64,000 nucleotides of DNA from Spirosoma sp. (GTDB lineage Bacteria; Bacteroidota; Bacteroidia; Cytophagales; Spirosomataceae). Each line of letters starts with the position of its first letter. The first letter of the stretch is position 1. Shown here piece after piece: positions 26,247 through 35,045 of the stretch. The stretch is taken from the NCBI RefSeq assembly GCF_026391055.1, contig NZ_JAPLET010000015.1, positions 1 to 64,000 of the forward strand, given 5' to 3'. Made by a program: the position numbers and the translations under genes. The notes beneath the pieces were generated by a model. It was not told the DNA's origin, searched no databases, and saw nothing but the letters and a program-made list of their open reading frames with translations.

Positions 26247-29200
26247 TTATACGAGCGCGTCGAATAATATTTCGGCAGGGTGTTGGGCTGTACGTTTCGT
26301 GCCATCCTTAATCTGGTGACGGCAGGATGTGCCGGGGGCCGCAATGATCACGCCATCGGGCTGCTGGCGAACCGTGGGGAAAAGAACGAGTTCACCAACT
26401 TTCATCGACACCTCGTAATGTTCGGCTTCGTACCCAAAAGAACCGGCCATGCCGCAACAACCCGACGGAATCAATTGAACCGTGTAGTTCTTGGGCAACG
26501 ACAACGCCTTTTTGCCCGGCACTAGGGATGATACCGCCTTTTGCTGACAGTGACCGTGTAGTTTGATGAGTCGCGTCTCAGTCGTAAACTGCTCCGATTT
26601 GATGCGGCCTGCTTCCATTTCGCGCGCAATAAATTCTTCAAAGGTCAGTGCGTTTTCCGCAATTCGCTTCGCATCGGCAACCAGCGACTCATCGACCAGA
26701 TCAGGATATTCATCGCGGAAAGTCAGAATAGCCGAAGGCTCCAGTCCAACCAACGGCGTTTCGGACGTAACGACGTCTTTGAGCAGACGAATATTCTTCT
26801 CCGCTAGCGTCTTTGCGTAATTCAGCATTCCCTTCGACAAGGCAGCCCGGCCACTTTCGCCATGCTCTGGAATAACGACGTTATAGCCAAGCTTTTGGAA
26901 TAACTGAACTGCTTTCTGCCCAACCTCAACGTCGTTGAAATTGGTAAATTCATCGCAGAAGAGGAAGAGCGAGGAGCCATCCGGTGGCACAACACGCCGG
27001 TCCGCCGGTGCGGTCAGCAACTCCTCACTCCTCGTTCCTCGCTCCTCGCTTCTCAAAGAAAACCATTTCCGTAACGTCGTCTTTCCCATCATGGGCATCG
27101 TCCGGTCGGGGTGGAAGCCGACGAGTCGGTTGGCAATACGCCGGAGCGATGGAGTGCCCAAAACGCCATTCCAGGCCCAGGGAACCAGGGATGCCAGACT
27201 GGAAAGACGGGCGAAGTTGGCGATCAATCTGGAACGTACAGGAATACCGTGCGAGTCGTAATAGTGCTGTAAGAACTCAGCTTTTAACTTCGCTACATCG
27301 ACGTTGGAAGGGCATTCATTTTTACACCCTTTGCACGACAGGCAGAGATCGTAGGTCGCCTTGATTTCTTCGTGATCGAACCGGTTTTCTTTCGTCGAGC
27401 GCGTTAGCATCTCGCGCAGAATATTGGCCCGAGCCCTTGTTGTATCTTTTTCGTCGCGGGTGGCCATGTAGCTTGGGCACATGGTACCGCCCGACGCTTC
27501 CGTTTTGCGGCAATCGCCCGAGCCGTTGCATTGCTCGGCATGTTGCAAAACGTTCTGATCCTTGTAGCGGAAGTAGGTCTTGAAATCTGGGGTCTGCTGC
27601 CCGGCTTCGTAGCGCAGAAACGTATCCATAGGGGGCGTTTCCACAATCTTACCGGGGTTGAAAATACCGTCGGGGTCCCAGGTATGCTTGATTTGCCGCA
27701 TCAGTTCATAGTTGTGCGGACCTACCATTTGCGGAATAAACTCGCCCCGTAGCCGTCCATCGCCATGTTCGCCCGATAGCGAGCCGTCGTATTTTTTGAC
27801 GAGTGTGGCGATTTCTTCGGCAATCATCCGGTACTGCCGGTGGCCTTCTTCTGTTTTCAGATTTATGATTGGCCGCAGGTGCAGTTCCCCCGACCCCGCA
27901 TGCGCGTAATGGACGGAGTGCATATGGTGCTTTGCCAGAATCTCGTTGAAATCGCGGATATAGTCGGGCAGGTCGTGCACGTCTACGGCCGTATCTTCAA
28001 TGACGGCTACCGCTTTTTCATCGCCGGGGAGGTTGCCCAATAAACCCAGGCCAGCTTTGCGGAGAGTCCAGATTTTTTTGGAATCATCGCCGAACAGCAG
28101 CGGATAATGGTATCCCATCCCGGCGGCCTGCATTTCGGCGATCATCTCTGTAGCGAGCTGCTCGATTTCAGCTCGGGTATCACGCGACAGGTCAACGACC
28201 AGAATAATCGGGAAGTGATCTGTCGGCGTTTTCTGAACGAAGAAGCTGTTTTTACGCTGTTCCGGGTTGGTGTCGGCCCGTTCCAGAATAATATCGTCGA
28301 TCAGTTCGACGGCATAGGGTTTGTATTTGAGGGCCACCAGCGTAGCCCGCAGCGACTCATCGATGGAGTGGCAATGCACACATACCAGCCCGTTTTCTTT
28401 GGGTGGTAAGGGTACAATATTCAGCTTGATCTCAGTCAGAAAGCAAAGTGTGCCTTCCGAACCGGCAATGAACTTGGCCATATTAAACGGCTCCCCTTCC
28501 GGTTCAAACGGTTGCATGTCGAGCAGGGCGTCCAGCGCATAGCCTGTATTGCGTCGTTCGATGGATTTCTTTGGGAAATTCCGCCGAATTTCTTCCTGGT
28601 TGGCTGGGTCCGACAGGATAGCGTTTGTTGTCAGCAGAATTTTATCGGCCAGGGTAGCTGAGCCATTTCTGCGGCTTGCTTCGCCCACCTGTTTAGTAAA
28701 GTCCCAACCATTTATCGGGCCAAACTCCGCTTCCGAGCCATCGGCCAGCAGTGCTTTTACTGATAGTGTATGCTCTCTTGTGGCCCTATACACCACCGAG
28801 TTGGACCCACAGGAGTTGTTACCCACCATGCCGCCAATCATAGCCCGGTTGGCGGTGGAGGTTTCTGGGCCAAAATAAAGTCCGTACGGCTTCAGGAACT
28901 GGTTCAACTCATCCCGGATAACGCCCGGCTGAACACGCACCCAACGCTCTTCGGGATTCACTTCCAGTATTTTGGTGAAATGCTTCGATACGTCGACTAC
29001 AATGCCGCTGCCAACCACCTGACCCGCCAAGGATGTTCCGCCCGTACGGGGAATCAGGGATGTTTTATGCTCTTTAGCAAAGGCAATCAGGGTCTTTAGA
29101 TCCTCGACTGTTTTGGGAACGGCCACAGCCATTGGCATTTCCCGGTAGGCCGAAGCGTCCGTTGCGTACAGCGTTCGGTAGGTTGTATCCGTAAAAAGGT

Positions 29201-29255
29201 CACCTGTCAGGCGAACTTTCAATTCATTAAAGGGAGGAGAAACTCGTATAGACAT
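26247..29255 (-). CDS. FAD-linked oxidase with Fe-S and CCG domains (YdiJ/D-2-hydroxyglutarate dehydrogenase-like)
   Basis: 1002 residues from ATG 29255; the frame extends three codons further to a TTG. N-terminal FAD-binding domain with LIPRTGGTSLAGQVVGSGIV, FAD-oxidase C-terminal domain (HYAHAGSGELHLRPIINLKT, LSGEHGDGRLRGEFI), a Cys cluster at about 573-595 (CNGSGDCRKT, then MCPSY), a second at about 635-646 (CLSCKGCKNECP) and a C-terminal CCG domain (LHGHCQQKAV, PSGCCGMAGSFGYE). This order and length match E. coli YdiJ, which oxidises D-2-hydroxyglutarate. Substrate specificity here is inferred. About 30 residues (733-762, SLRSEERGTRSEELL to VVPPDGSS) come from a dispersed repeat element in a linker (see 26961). 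Regulation is unknown. Confidence 0.9.
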   Translation of the reverse strand: MSIRVSPPFNELKVRLTGDLFTDTTYRTLYATDASAYREMPMAVAVPKTVEDLKTLIAFAKEHKTSLIPRTGGTSLAGQVVGSGIVVDVSKHFTKILEVNPEERWVRVQPGVIRDELNQFLKPYGLYFGPETSTANRAMIGGMVGNNSCGSNSVVYRATREHTLSVKALLADGSEAEFGPINGWDFTKQVGEASRRNGSATLADKILLTTNAILSDPANQEEIRRNFPKKSIERRNTGYALDALLDMQPFEPEGEPFNMAKFIAGSEGTLCFLTEIKLNIVPLPPKENGLVCVHCHSIDESLRATLVALKYKPYAVELIDDIILERADTNPEQRKNSFFVQKTPTDHFPIILVVDLSRDTRAEIEQLATEMIAEMQAAGMGYHYPLLFGDDSKKIWTLRKAGLGLLGNLPGDEKAVAVIEDTAVDVHDLPDYIRDFNEILAKHHMHSVHYAHAGSGELHLRPIINLKTEEGHRQYRMIAEEIATLVKKYDGSLSGEHGDGRLRGEFIPQMVGPHNYELMRQIKHTWDPDGIFNPGKIVETPPMDTFLRYEAGQQTPDFKTYFRYKDQNVLQHAEQCNGSGDCRKTEASGGTMCPSYMATRDEKDTTRARANILREMLTRSTKENRFDHEEIKATYDLCLSCKGCKNECPSNVDVAKLKAEFLQHYYDSHGIPVRSRLIANFARLSSLASLVPWAWNGVLGTPSLRRIANRLVGFHPDRTMPMMGKTTLRKWFSLRSEERGTRSEELLTAPADRRVVPPDGSSLFLFCDEFTNFNDVEVGQKAVQLFQKLGYNVVIPEHGESGRAALSKGMLNYAKTLAEKNIRLLKDVVTSETPLVGLEPSAILTFRDEYPDLVDESLVADAKRIAENALTFEEFIAREMEAGRIKSEQFTTETRLIKLHGHCQQKAVSSLVPGKKALSLPKNYTVQLIPSGCCGMAGSFGYEAEHYEVSMKVGELVLFPTVRQQPDGVIIAAPGTSCRHQIKDGTKRTAQHPAEILFDALV
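26961..27054 (+). repeat. Dispersed palindromic element inserted in frame in the FAD/Fe-S gene
   Basis: The 22-base core starting GAGCGAGGAGCCATCCGGTG at 26967 is identical to one at 44785 inside another gene. A run of CTCCTCACTCC-type units (27020-27054) is the inverted counterpart of the left GAGGAAGAGCGAGGAG. The host gene is read on the other strand, so the element contributes SLRSEERGTRSEELLTAPAD and then RRVVPPDGSS. Its length is a multiple of three overall and adds no stop. The boundaries are approximate. Confidence 0.75.
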
Positions 29256-29948
29256 GATTGGCAAACGGGCAAGAATCGGACAGTAAAGATAGCGAAAGTC
29301 GCCGATACAAGTTCACGTAATACATGCGTGCCGAGTGCAACGTCATTGGAAAAAAAGGGCTGCCAGCGTTCTGGTTAGATGTGTTTTATGAAATTATAAA
29401 CAGTTATTCATGATGTAGCATGTTCTAGACTTGCCTGTTTGTTGGTAGCTAAAGAGAAGGATATATACTCGAAATAATAGGGCTATACAATCAGAAAATT
29501 GAGTTCTTTTTCAAAAATAAGTTGATCTGCTCCGGCTTAAGTATAACTACTTAGTAAACAGATATTGCATTTAAGTATAATGATGATTTAGTAATTTTTG
29601 CTTTTTTAAGTTGACCTCTTGAATACTTTTTATAATTGATAATAAGACTTCCAAAACAGTATAAAAATGCTAACAATATCGCCCGTTACCCTATTTTTTT
29701 TTGAAATTGATTAAACTTATAGACTTAGTTATAAATACAGACTGTTCATCCTCTACTACTTACAAATGAATAGTGTTTCATGAAAATTGAAAAAGTTATA
29801 AACAACATAATTCTAAAGATCTGATAAATAATAGTTTATGTTAAATATTTGATTGTTTTTATTTTAATAGTATAATATTGGTTTTATTTTTTAAGAAATT
29901 TTATGATACAATTTTGATCTTTATTATTCTGATTTTAACCTAAAGTCA
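29256..29948. other. AT-rich non-coding gap
   Basis: About 690 bases with stop codons in all frames and strongly AT-rich from 29390. I see no convincing gene, RNA or long repeat. It is the distal part of the upstream region of the first susC gene. Confidence 0.7.
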
Positions 29949-30012
29949 TTTGTATTTTTATTCCAAGCTGATGTAATTCGCCAACTGGTTTGATTTTAGT
30001 ACTATAATTTCT
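29949..30012 (+). promoter_or_regulatory. Conserved three-block signature upstream of susC 1
   Basis: Blocks TTTGTATTT (29949), GATGTAATTCGC (29970) and CTATAATTTCT (30002) recur at 38932, 38953 and 38985 upstream of the second susC gene with identical spacings of 21 and 32 bases. The distance from the last block to the start codon is also nearly the same (132 versus 133). The surrounding sequence has diverged, so the blocks look constrained. They may hold a promoter and an operator. TAATTTCT resembles the Bacteroidota -7 element. Confidence 0.65.
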
Positions 30013-30143
30013 CATCAGATTAATACAGTTGGAGGTGGATATGACTCGTTCAATTCAGCTCCAAATGGGTACAACCTTGAGGGAAAAATAGACCCTAAAC
30101 AGCGGCCAGGGATCTATAAAAAATTCATTTTTATAAAAAACCT

Positions 30144-33100
30144 ATGATGAATAAATCCTACAAAATTAACCGATCCGGTAACAACGTAGGTCAGGTTGGA
30201 GCTTGCCAACCCCAGTCAGTTAAACAGAAAGCTTTTTCGAGCTTCCTGTCGATGCTGGTCGTGTTGTTGCTGTTGAGCAATTCAGCAGCATGGGCACAGG
30301 AGCGCACGGTGACAGGTAAAGTAACAGACCCTACAGGGTCCGTTTTACCGGGTGTGAGTATTCAGGTGAAAGGTACCCAACGCGGTACCAACACAAACGG
30401 AGAGGGGGTCTACACGCTGACGAATGTACCCGACAACGCAACGCTGGTTCTTAGCTTCATTGGCTACACTACGCAGGAAGTGGCTGTGGGTAACCGCACA
30501 ACTGTTGATGTACAGCTGGCCGACGACACCAAAGCTCTTCAGGAGGTGGTTGTTGTTGGGTATGGTACGCAACGGGCAAAAGACGTTACCGGCTCGGTGG
30601 CAACACTTGGTCCGAAGGATTTCAACAAGGGGGTGATTGCTTCGCCGGAGCAACTCCTGCAGGGACGCGTAGCCGGTGTGCAGATTACACCAGCCAGCGG
30701 TGAGCCGGGTGCAGCCAATAACATTCAAATTCGGGGTGCCGTTTCGCTGCGCGGGGGTAACACGCCGTTGTACGTAATTGACGGAGTACCACTCGATGGG
30801 GGCGATTTCAGCAGTGGTACACCGGATTTCGGTACGGGTACAACCACTGCCCGGAACCCGCTGTCATTCCTGAACCCAAGCGATATTGAGAACATTTCGG
30901 TGCTTAAAGATGCGTCGGCAGCAGCTATTTATGGCGCACGGGGTGCCAATGGTGTGGTGCTGATTACGACCCGGAAAGGTCGTGCCGGTGCTCCGCAGTT
31001 CAATTTCTCGGCGTCGGGAGCTGTTTCATCGTCGTTAAAACGGTACGATCTGCTATCGGCTTCCGATTTTCTGGCAGGTGTGAAAGCCGCCGGTGGTGAC
31101 CCAACCCTCACTACGGTGAATGCCGGAGCCAATACCAACTGGCAGAATGAGATTTTGCGCACCAGCGTTTCGCAGATTTACAACGCCAGCTTTGGCGGTG
31201 GTACAAACGATACGCGGTACCTGTTTTCGCTGGGTTACCAGGATCAACAGGGTTTGGTAAAAGGTACAGGACAGCAGCGGGTCACGGGGCGTATCAATGC
31301 ATCGCAGGATCTGTTCAACAAAAAAGTAACGCTGGCTGTCAATGCCACAACCTCGTCGGTAACCGACCAGTATGCTATGACGGGTAACCAGGCTGGTGCT
31401 TTGGGTAACCTGTTTGGCGCAATGATCGGGGCTAACCCAACCTATCCTGTATTTACGAACACGAGCGATACGGCATCGTACTATCAGTTGGCGGGTGGTT
31501 CGTACCGGAATCCACGGGCCATGCTCGATTACTACCACGACAAGGGCGTAACCAACCGGACACTGGCAAACGTCAGTGCTACCTGGAACATCCTGACGGG
31601 CCTGTCACTCAAAGCAAACTTTGGTGTCGACAACTCGACGTCTACCCGCTCAACGTCCATTGACTCACGGCTGAATGGTCAGTTCACCGTACCGCTGGGT
31701 TCGGTAACCAACCAGGTCTACGCCGATGCGACCACGGGACTGGGTGGCGCTGCCTATATCAATTCGTTGAACCGACTGTCTAAACTGGTTGAGTATACGG
31801 CCAACTACAACCGGGATCTTGGTCCCGGTAAGCTGGAGGCTGTAGCCGGTTTTGCATACCAGACATTTGGTACCCGAACCAGTTATGTAGCCGCAAGCCG
31901 CTTCCCATTTAATGAATCGGCAATTTCGTACACGGATAACATCGGAGCGGCCAATACGTTAACCGGCACGGCCATTGGGGGCGGTTCGTCGCGCGGGCAA
32001 AATGATTTACAATCCTATTTTGCCCGGGCCAACTATAACTTCAAGGAGAAATACCTGTTAACGGCAACCGTTCGGGTAGATGGCTCATCGCGTTTTGGGG
32101 TAAACAATAAATACGGTACATTCCCATCGGTGGCGGGTGCTTGGCGGATATCGCAGGAAAGCTTTATTCCGAAGAATATTTTCGATGACCTCAAAATTCG
32201 GGCAAACTACGGTATTGTAGGTAACCAGGATTTTACGGGGGGCGCATCCAAAATTATTTATACCTACAACAGCTCCGGCTCACAGATTCAGCAGAACAAC
32301 CCAAACCCGGACTTGAAGTGGGAGCAAAACACCACAACTGGTGCGGGGATTGACTTTAGCATCCTGAAAGGCCATCTATCCGGTTCGATCGACTACTATC
32401 ACCGGTCTGGTACGAACACTCTGCTACAGGTGTTCTATGCCCAGCCTGCTCCGGTAAACTACAAATGGATCAACCTGCCGGGTCAGATTGTAAGTCAGGG
32501 AATTGAACTGAACCTGATCTATCAGGTTTTCCAGAAGCCGCAGTTTGGCTGGGAGGCTGTATTCAACCTAACTACGCTTGATATTAAGGCACAGAACATT
32601 GGTACAGATCAGGCCGTGGGTGCCATTAGCGGTCAGGGTCTTTCGGGTGCTTATGCCGAACGGATCACCAGCGGTTATCCACCGTTTGCGTTCTTCGTTC
32701 CCAAGTTCACGGGCTACGATGCCAATGGCTACTCGACTTATGCGGATGATAGCCGGTCGAGCTATCAGGGCAGCCCGTTTGCCAAATTACGTTTAGGGCT
32801 GACCAACAACTTTACGTTTGGTGCCTGGACGGCGAGTCTGTTCGTAAACGGTCAGTTTGGCGGCAAAATCTACAACAACACGGCCAACGCCCTGTTTGCG
32901 AAAGGTGCCCTCAAAAATGCCCGCAACGTGACCTACGACGTAGCGAACAGCACGGAAAATGGTCTGAATCCGGCATCAGTATCGACCCGCTTCCTGGAGA
33001 AAAGTGATTACGTACGGATTACAAACCTGACCATCTCGCGCCGGTTCAACCTGCCGGAGGGCGGATTTGCCAAGTCGTTATCGCTGTCGCTCACGGGTCA

Positions 33101-33257
33101 GAACCTGTTCATTTTTACGGGCTATACCGGCCTGAACCCGGATGTAAATACGGTGACTTATAACGGAAACGGAAACGGAATTCCATCGCTGGGTATCGAC
33201 TACACGCCGTATCCAACGCCCCGCACAGTGACTTTAGGCTTAAATGTTGGGTTCTAA
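30144..33257 (+). CDS. SusC/RagA family TonB-linked outer membrane protein (module 1)
   Basis: 1037 residues. A long N-terminus with a signal peptide (SFLSMLVVLLLLSNSAAWAQ), a carboxypeptidase-regulatory-like domain (TVTGKVTDPTGSVLPGVSIQ, TNTNGEGVYTLTNVP), the SusC signature ALQEVVVVGYGTQRAKDVTG, and the plug motif NISVLKDASAAAIYGARGAN followed by GVVLITTRKG. The C-terminal barrel strand ends TVTLGLNVGF. Together with SusD it forms an outer membrane bin that imports a bound ligand using TonB energy. The start MMNKSYKI is matched by MMNNSYKM in the second susC, and CCTATGATGA precedes both. Ligand unknown. Confidence 0.95.
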   Translation: MMNKSYKINRSGNNVGQVGACQPQSVKQKAFSSFLSMLVVLLLLSNSAAWAQERTVTGKVTDPTGSVLPGVSIQVKGTQRGTNTNGEGVYTLTNVPDNATLVLSFIGYTTQEVAVGNRTTVDVQLADDTKALQEVVVVGYGTQRAKDVTGSVATLGPKDFNKGVIASPEQLLQGRVAGVQITPASGEPGAANNIQIRGAVSLRGGNTPLYVIDGVPLDGGDFSSGTPDFGTGTTTARNPLSFLNPSDIENISVLKDASAAAIYGARGANGVVLITTRKGRAGAPQFNFSASGAVSSSLKRYDLLSASDFLAGVKAAGGDPTLTTVNAGANTNWQNEILRTSVSQIYNASFGGGTNDTRYLFSLGYQDQQGLVKGTGQQRVTGRINASQDLFNKKVTLAVNATTSSVTDQYAMTGNQAGALGNLFGAMIGANPTYPVFTNTSDTASYYQLAGGSYRNPRAMLDYYHDKGVTNRTLANVSATWNILTGLSLKANFGVDNSTSTRSTSIDSRLNGQFTVPLGSVTNQVYADATTGLGGAAYINSLNRLSKLVEYTANYNRDLGPGKLEAVAGFAYQTFGTRTSYVAASRFPFNESAISYTDNIGAANTLTGTAIGGGSSRGQNDLQSYFARANYNFKEKYLLTATVRVDGSSRFGVNNKYGTFPSVAGAWRISQESFIPKNIFDDLKIRANYGIVGNQDFTGGASKIIYTYNSSGSQIQQNNPNPDLKWEQNTTTGAGIDFSILKGHLSGSIDYYHRSGTNTLLQVFYAQPAPVNYKWINLPGQIVSQGIELNLIYQVFQKPQFGWEAVFNLTTLDIKAQNIGTDQAVGAISGQGLSGAYAERITSGYPPFAFFVPKFTGYDANGYSTYADDSRSSYQGSPFAKLRLGLTNNFTFGAWTASLFVNGQFGGKIYNNTANALFAKGALKNARNVTYDVANSTENGLNPASVSTRFLEKSDYVRITNLTISRRFNLPEGGFAKSLSLSLTGQNLFIFTGYTGLNPDVNTVTYNGNGNGIPSLGIDYTPYPTPRTVTLGLNVGF

Positions 33258-33276
33258 TCAACCATCAGGCGTCTTG

Positions 33277-33310
33277 CCCGTGTTTACACCATTTCGAGCG
33301 TAAACACGGG
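33277..33310 (+). other. Intercistronic hairpin between susC 1 and susD 1
   Basis: A perfect 11-bp stem (CCCGTGTTTAC / GTAAACACGGG) with a 12-base loop lies 20 bases after the susC stop and 36 before the susD start. It has no T-run, so it is more likely an RNA processing, stability or attenuation element than a full terminator. The second module has a hairpin at the same place (42274). Confidence 0.6.
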
Positions 33311-33345
33311 CCGAAGACAACAGACTACTTACAATTTTCAACGAC

Positions 33346-34935
33346 ATGAATTCATTTAATTATAAGACTATTGGCCTATTGACCGCTACGCTGCTGGTGG
33401 GTAGTGTGGGCATCAATGGTTGTACCAACCTGGACGACAAGGTGTTCGGGTCGCTCTCATCAACTGATGCTACACAGGGTTCTATTCGGCTCGACCCGGT
33501 GGCTACCCTTCAGGGTGCTTATCAGGCACTTAACCCCATTGCTACCAACCAGGGCCATGCGTACGCCTTGCAGGAACACCCATCCGACGAGATGATGGGG
33601 CCAACCCGTGGTACCGACTGGGACGATTTTGGCGTATGGCGTAAGCTGCACCAACATACCTGGGACTCTCAGCACGTGGAGATCCTGAATGCATGGAATG
33701 ACCTGAATACGGGTGCTTTCCGGTCCTCGCAGGCTATTTTCGCAGCGGGTTCCAATGCGCAGTTAGTCGCTCAGGCACAGTTCTTACGCGGTTTTTTTAC
33801 TTCGCAGATTGTTGACCTTTGGGGGCGCGTGCCCGTTCGTCAGGTGACGGATGCGGCCGATGCCAATCCGGCAGTGTTGAGTCGGCAGGCAGCTACCAAC
33901 TTCGTCATCAGCGATTTACGGGCTGCTTTCAATGTATTGCCATCCGTTACGCCAACAACGGCAAACGTAGCCAGCAAGGAAGCAGCTGCGGCCATGCTGG
34001 CGAAAGTGTATCTGAACCGGGCGGTATATAACCAAACGCCAACGACTCCGGCAGGGCCATTCACGTTTGTGAAAACTGATATGGACTCAGCCGTATACTT
34101 TGCCAATCAGGTGATTGCTTCCGGCAAGTTTGCGCTGACGCCAAGAGGCAGCTACTACGACAACTTTCACTGGGATAACGACCAGCGGTCGAAAGAGCTG
34201 ATCTTCACCATTCAGAACACGTCAACGGCGCAGCCGGGCAGTGTGCAGAACCGTTATTTCATGACGGAGCACTACAACCAGTACATTGGTGCCTGGAACG
34301 GCTTCACGACATTGGCTGATTTCTACAATAGCTTCGAAGCAACGGATGAACGTCGGGGTGCTCAACCTTCCGATTTAACGCCCAAAACGGGTATTACAGC
34401 TGGTTTTCAGGTTGGTCAGCAATATGGTCCTACTGGTCCTGCCGGTCCTGTCGCCCTGAAAGACCGCAGTGGTAATCCGCTGGTGTTCACACCACAAGTT
34501 AACCTTGGGCTGGCGAACGAGGTGCAGGGTATCCGGGTCGTTAAGTACCTGCCTAACCCGCTGACGTACAATAACCCTACCAACGACTATGTATTCCTGC
34601 GTTATGCGGACGTGCTGCTGATGAAAGCGGAGGCTATTCTGCGCGGAGGAACCGATCCACAAAGTCAAACAGCGGCTACGATCATCAATGACCTCCGGAC
34701 AACGCGTGGAGCTTCGACTGCTGCAACAGTTGATCTGCCCACGGTGCTGGCTGAGCGCGGTCGTGAGTTATACTGGGAAGGCTGGCGCCGGAGCGACGAG
34801 ATTCGCTTTGGTACGTTCCTGAACCCGGTCGATCAGCGTCCAACGACGTCACCCGCCACGGCTGTACTGTTCCCATTCCCGCAACAGGCTATCGACAGCA
34901 ACCCAAACCTGCAACCACAGAATCCGGGCTATTGA
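33346..34935 (+). CDS. RagB/SusD family nutrient-uptake lipoprotein (module 1)
   Basis: 529 residues, with lipoprotein signal ending GINGC (Cys about 26). It follows susC by 88 bases. SusD-like hallmarks: GAYQALNPIATNQGHAYALQ, TPR-like helices (ATNFVISDLRAAFNVLPSV; AAAMLAKVYLNRAVYNQTP), the C-terminal ELYWEGWRRSDEIRFGTFLN and the final NPNLQPQNPGY. Surface SusD lipoproteins cap the SusC barrel and help capture the ligand. No carbohydrate-specific residue can be named. Paired with the preceding SusC. Confidence 0.93.
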   Translation: MNSFNYKTIGLLTATLLVGSVGINGCTNLDDKVFGSLSSTDATQGSIRLDPVATLQGAYQALNPIATNQGHAYALQEHPSDEMMGPTRGTDWDDFGVWRKLHQHTWDSQHVEILNAWNDLNTGAFRSSQAIFAAGSNAQLVAQAQFLRGFFTSQIVDLWGRVPVRQVTDAADANPAVLSRQAATNFVISDLRAAFNVLPSVTPTTANVASKEAAAAMLAKVYLNRAVYNQTPTTPAGPFTFVKTDMDSAVYFANQVIASGKFALTPRGSYYDNFHWDNDQRSKELIFTIQNTSTAQPGSVQNRYFMTEHYNQYIGAWNGFTTLADFYNSFEATDERRGAQPSDLTPKTGITAGFQVGQQYGPTGPAGPVALKDRSGNPLVFTPQVNLGLANEVQGIRVVKYLPNPLTYNNPTNDYVFLRYADVLLMKAEAILRGGTDPQSQTAATIINDLRTTRGASTAATVDLPTVLAERGRELYWEGWRRSDEIRFGTFLNPVDQRPTTSPATAVLFPFPQQAIDSNPNLQPQNPGY

Positions 34936-34961
34936 TCGGGTTAGTTGTTACATACATTGTT

Positions 34962-34999
34962 AAACAGCAGCCTGATTGTGGGCTGCTGTTTGCTTTTCG
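34962..34999 (+). terminator. Terminator after susD 1
   Basis: A perfect 11-bp stem (AAACAGCAGCC / GGCTGCTGTTT) with an 8-base loop, followed by GCTTTTCG. It may only partly block read-through to the FG-GAP lipoprotein gene 46 bases further on. Confidence 0.75.
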
Positions 35000-35045
35000 T
35001 AGCGGGGTAATCTATTCACCCCAAAATTTCGTTATTACAGTACCC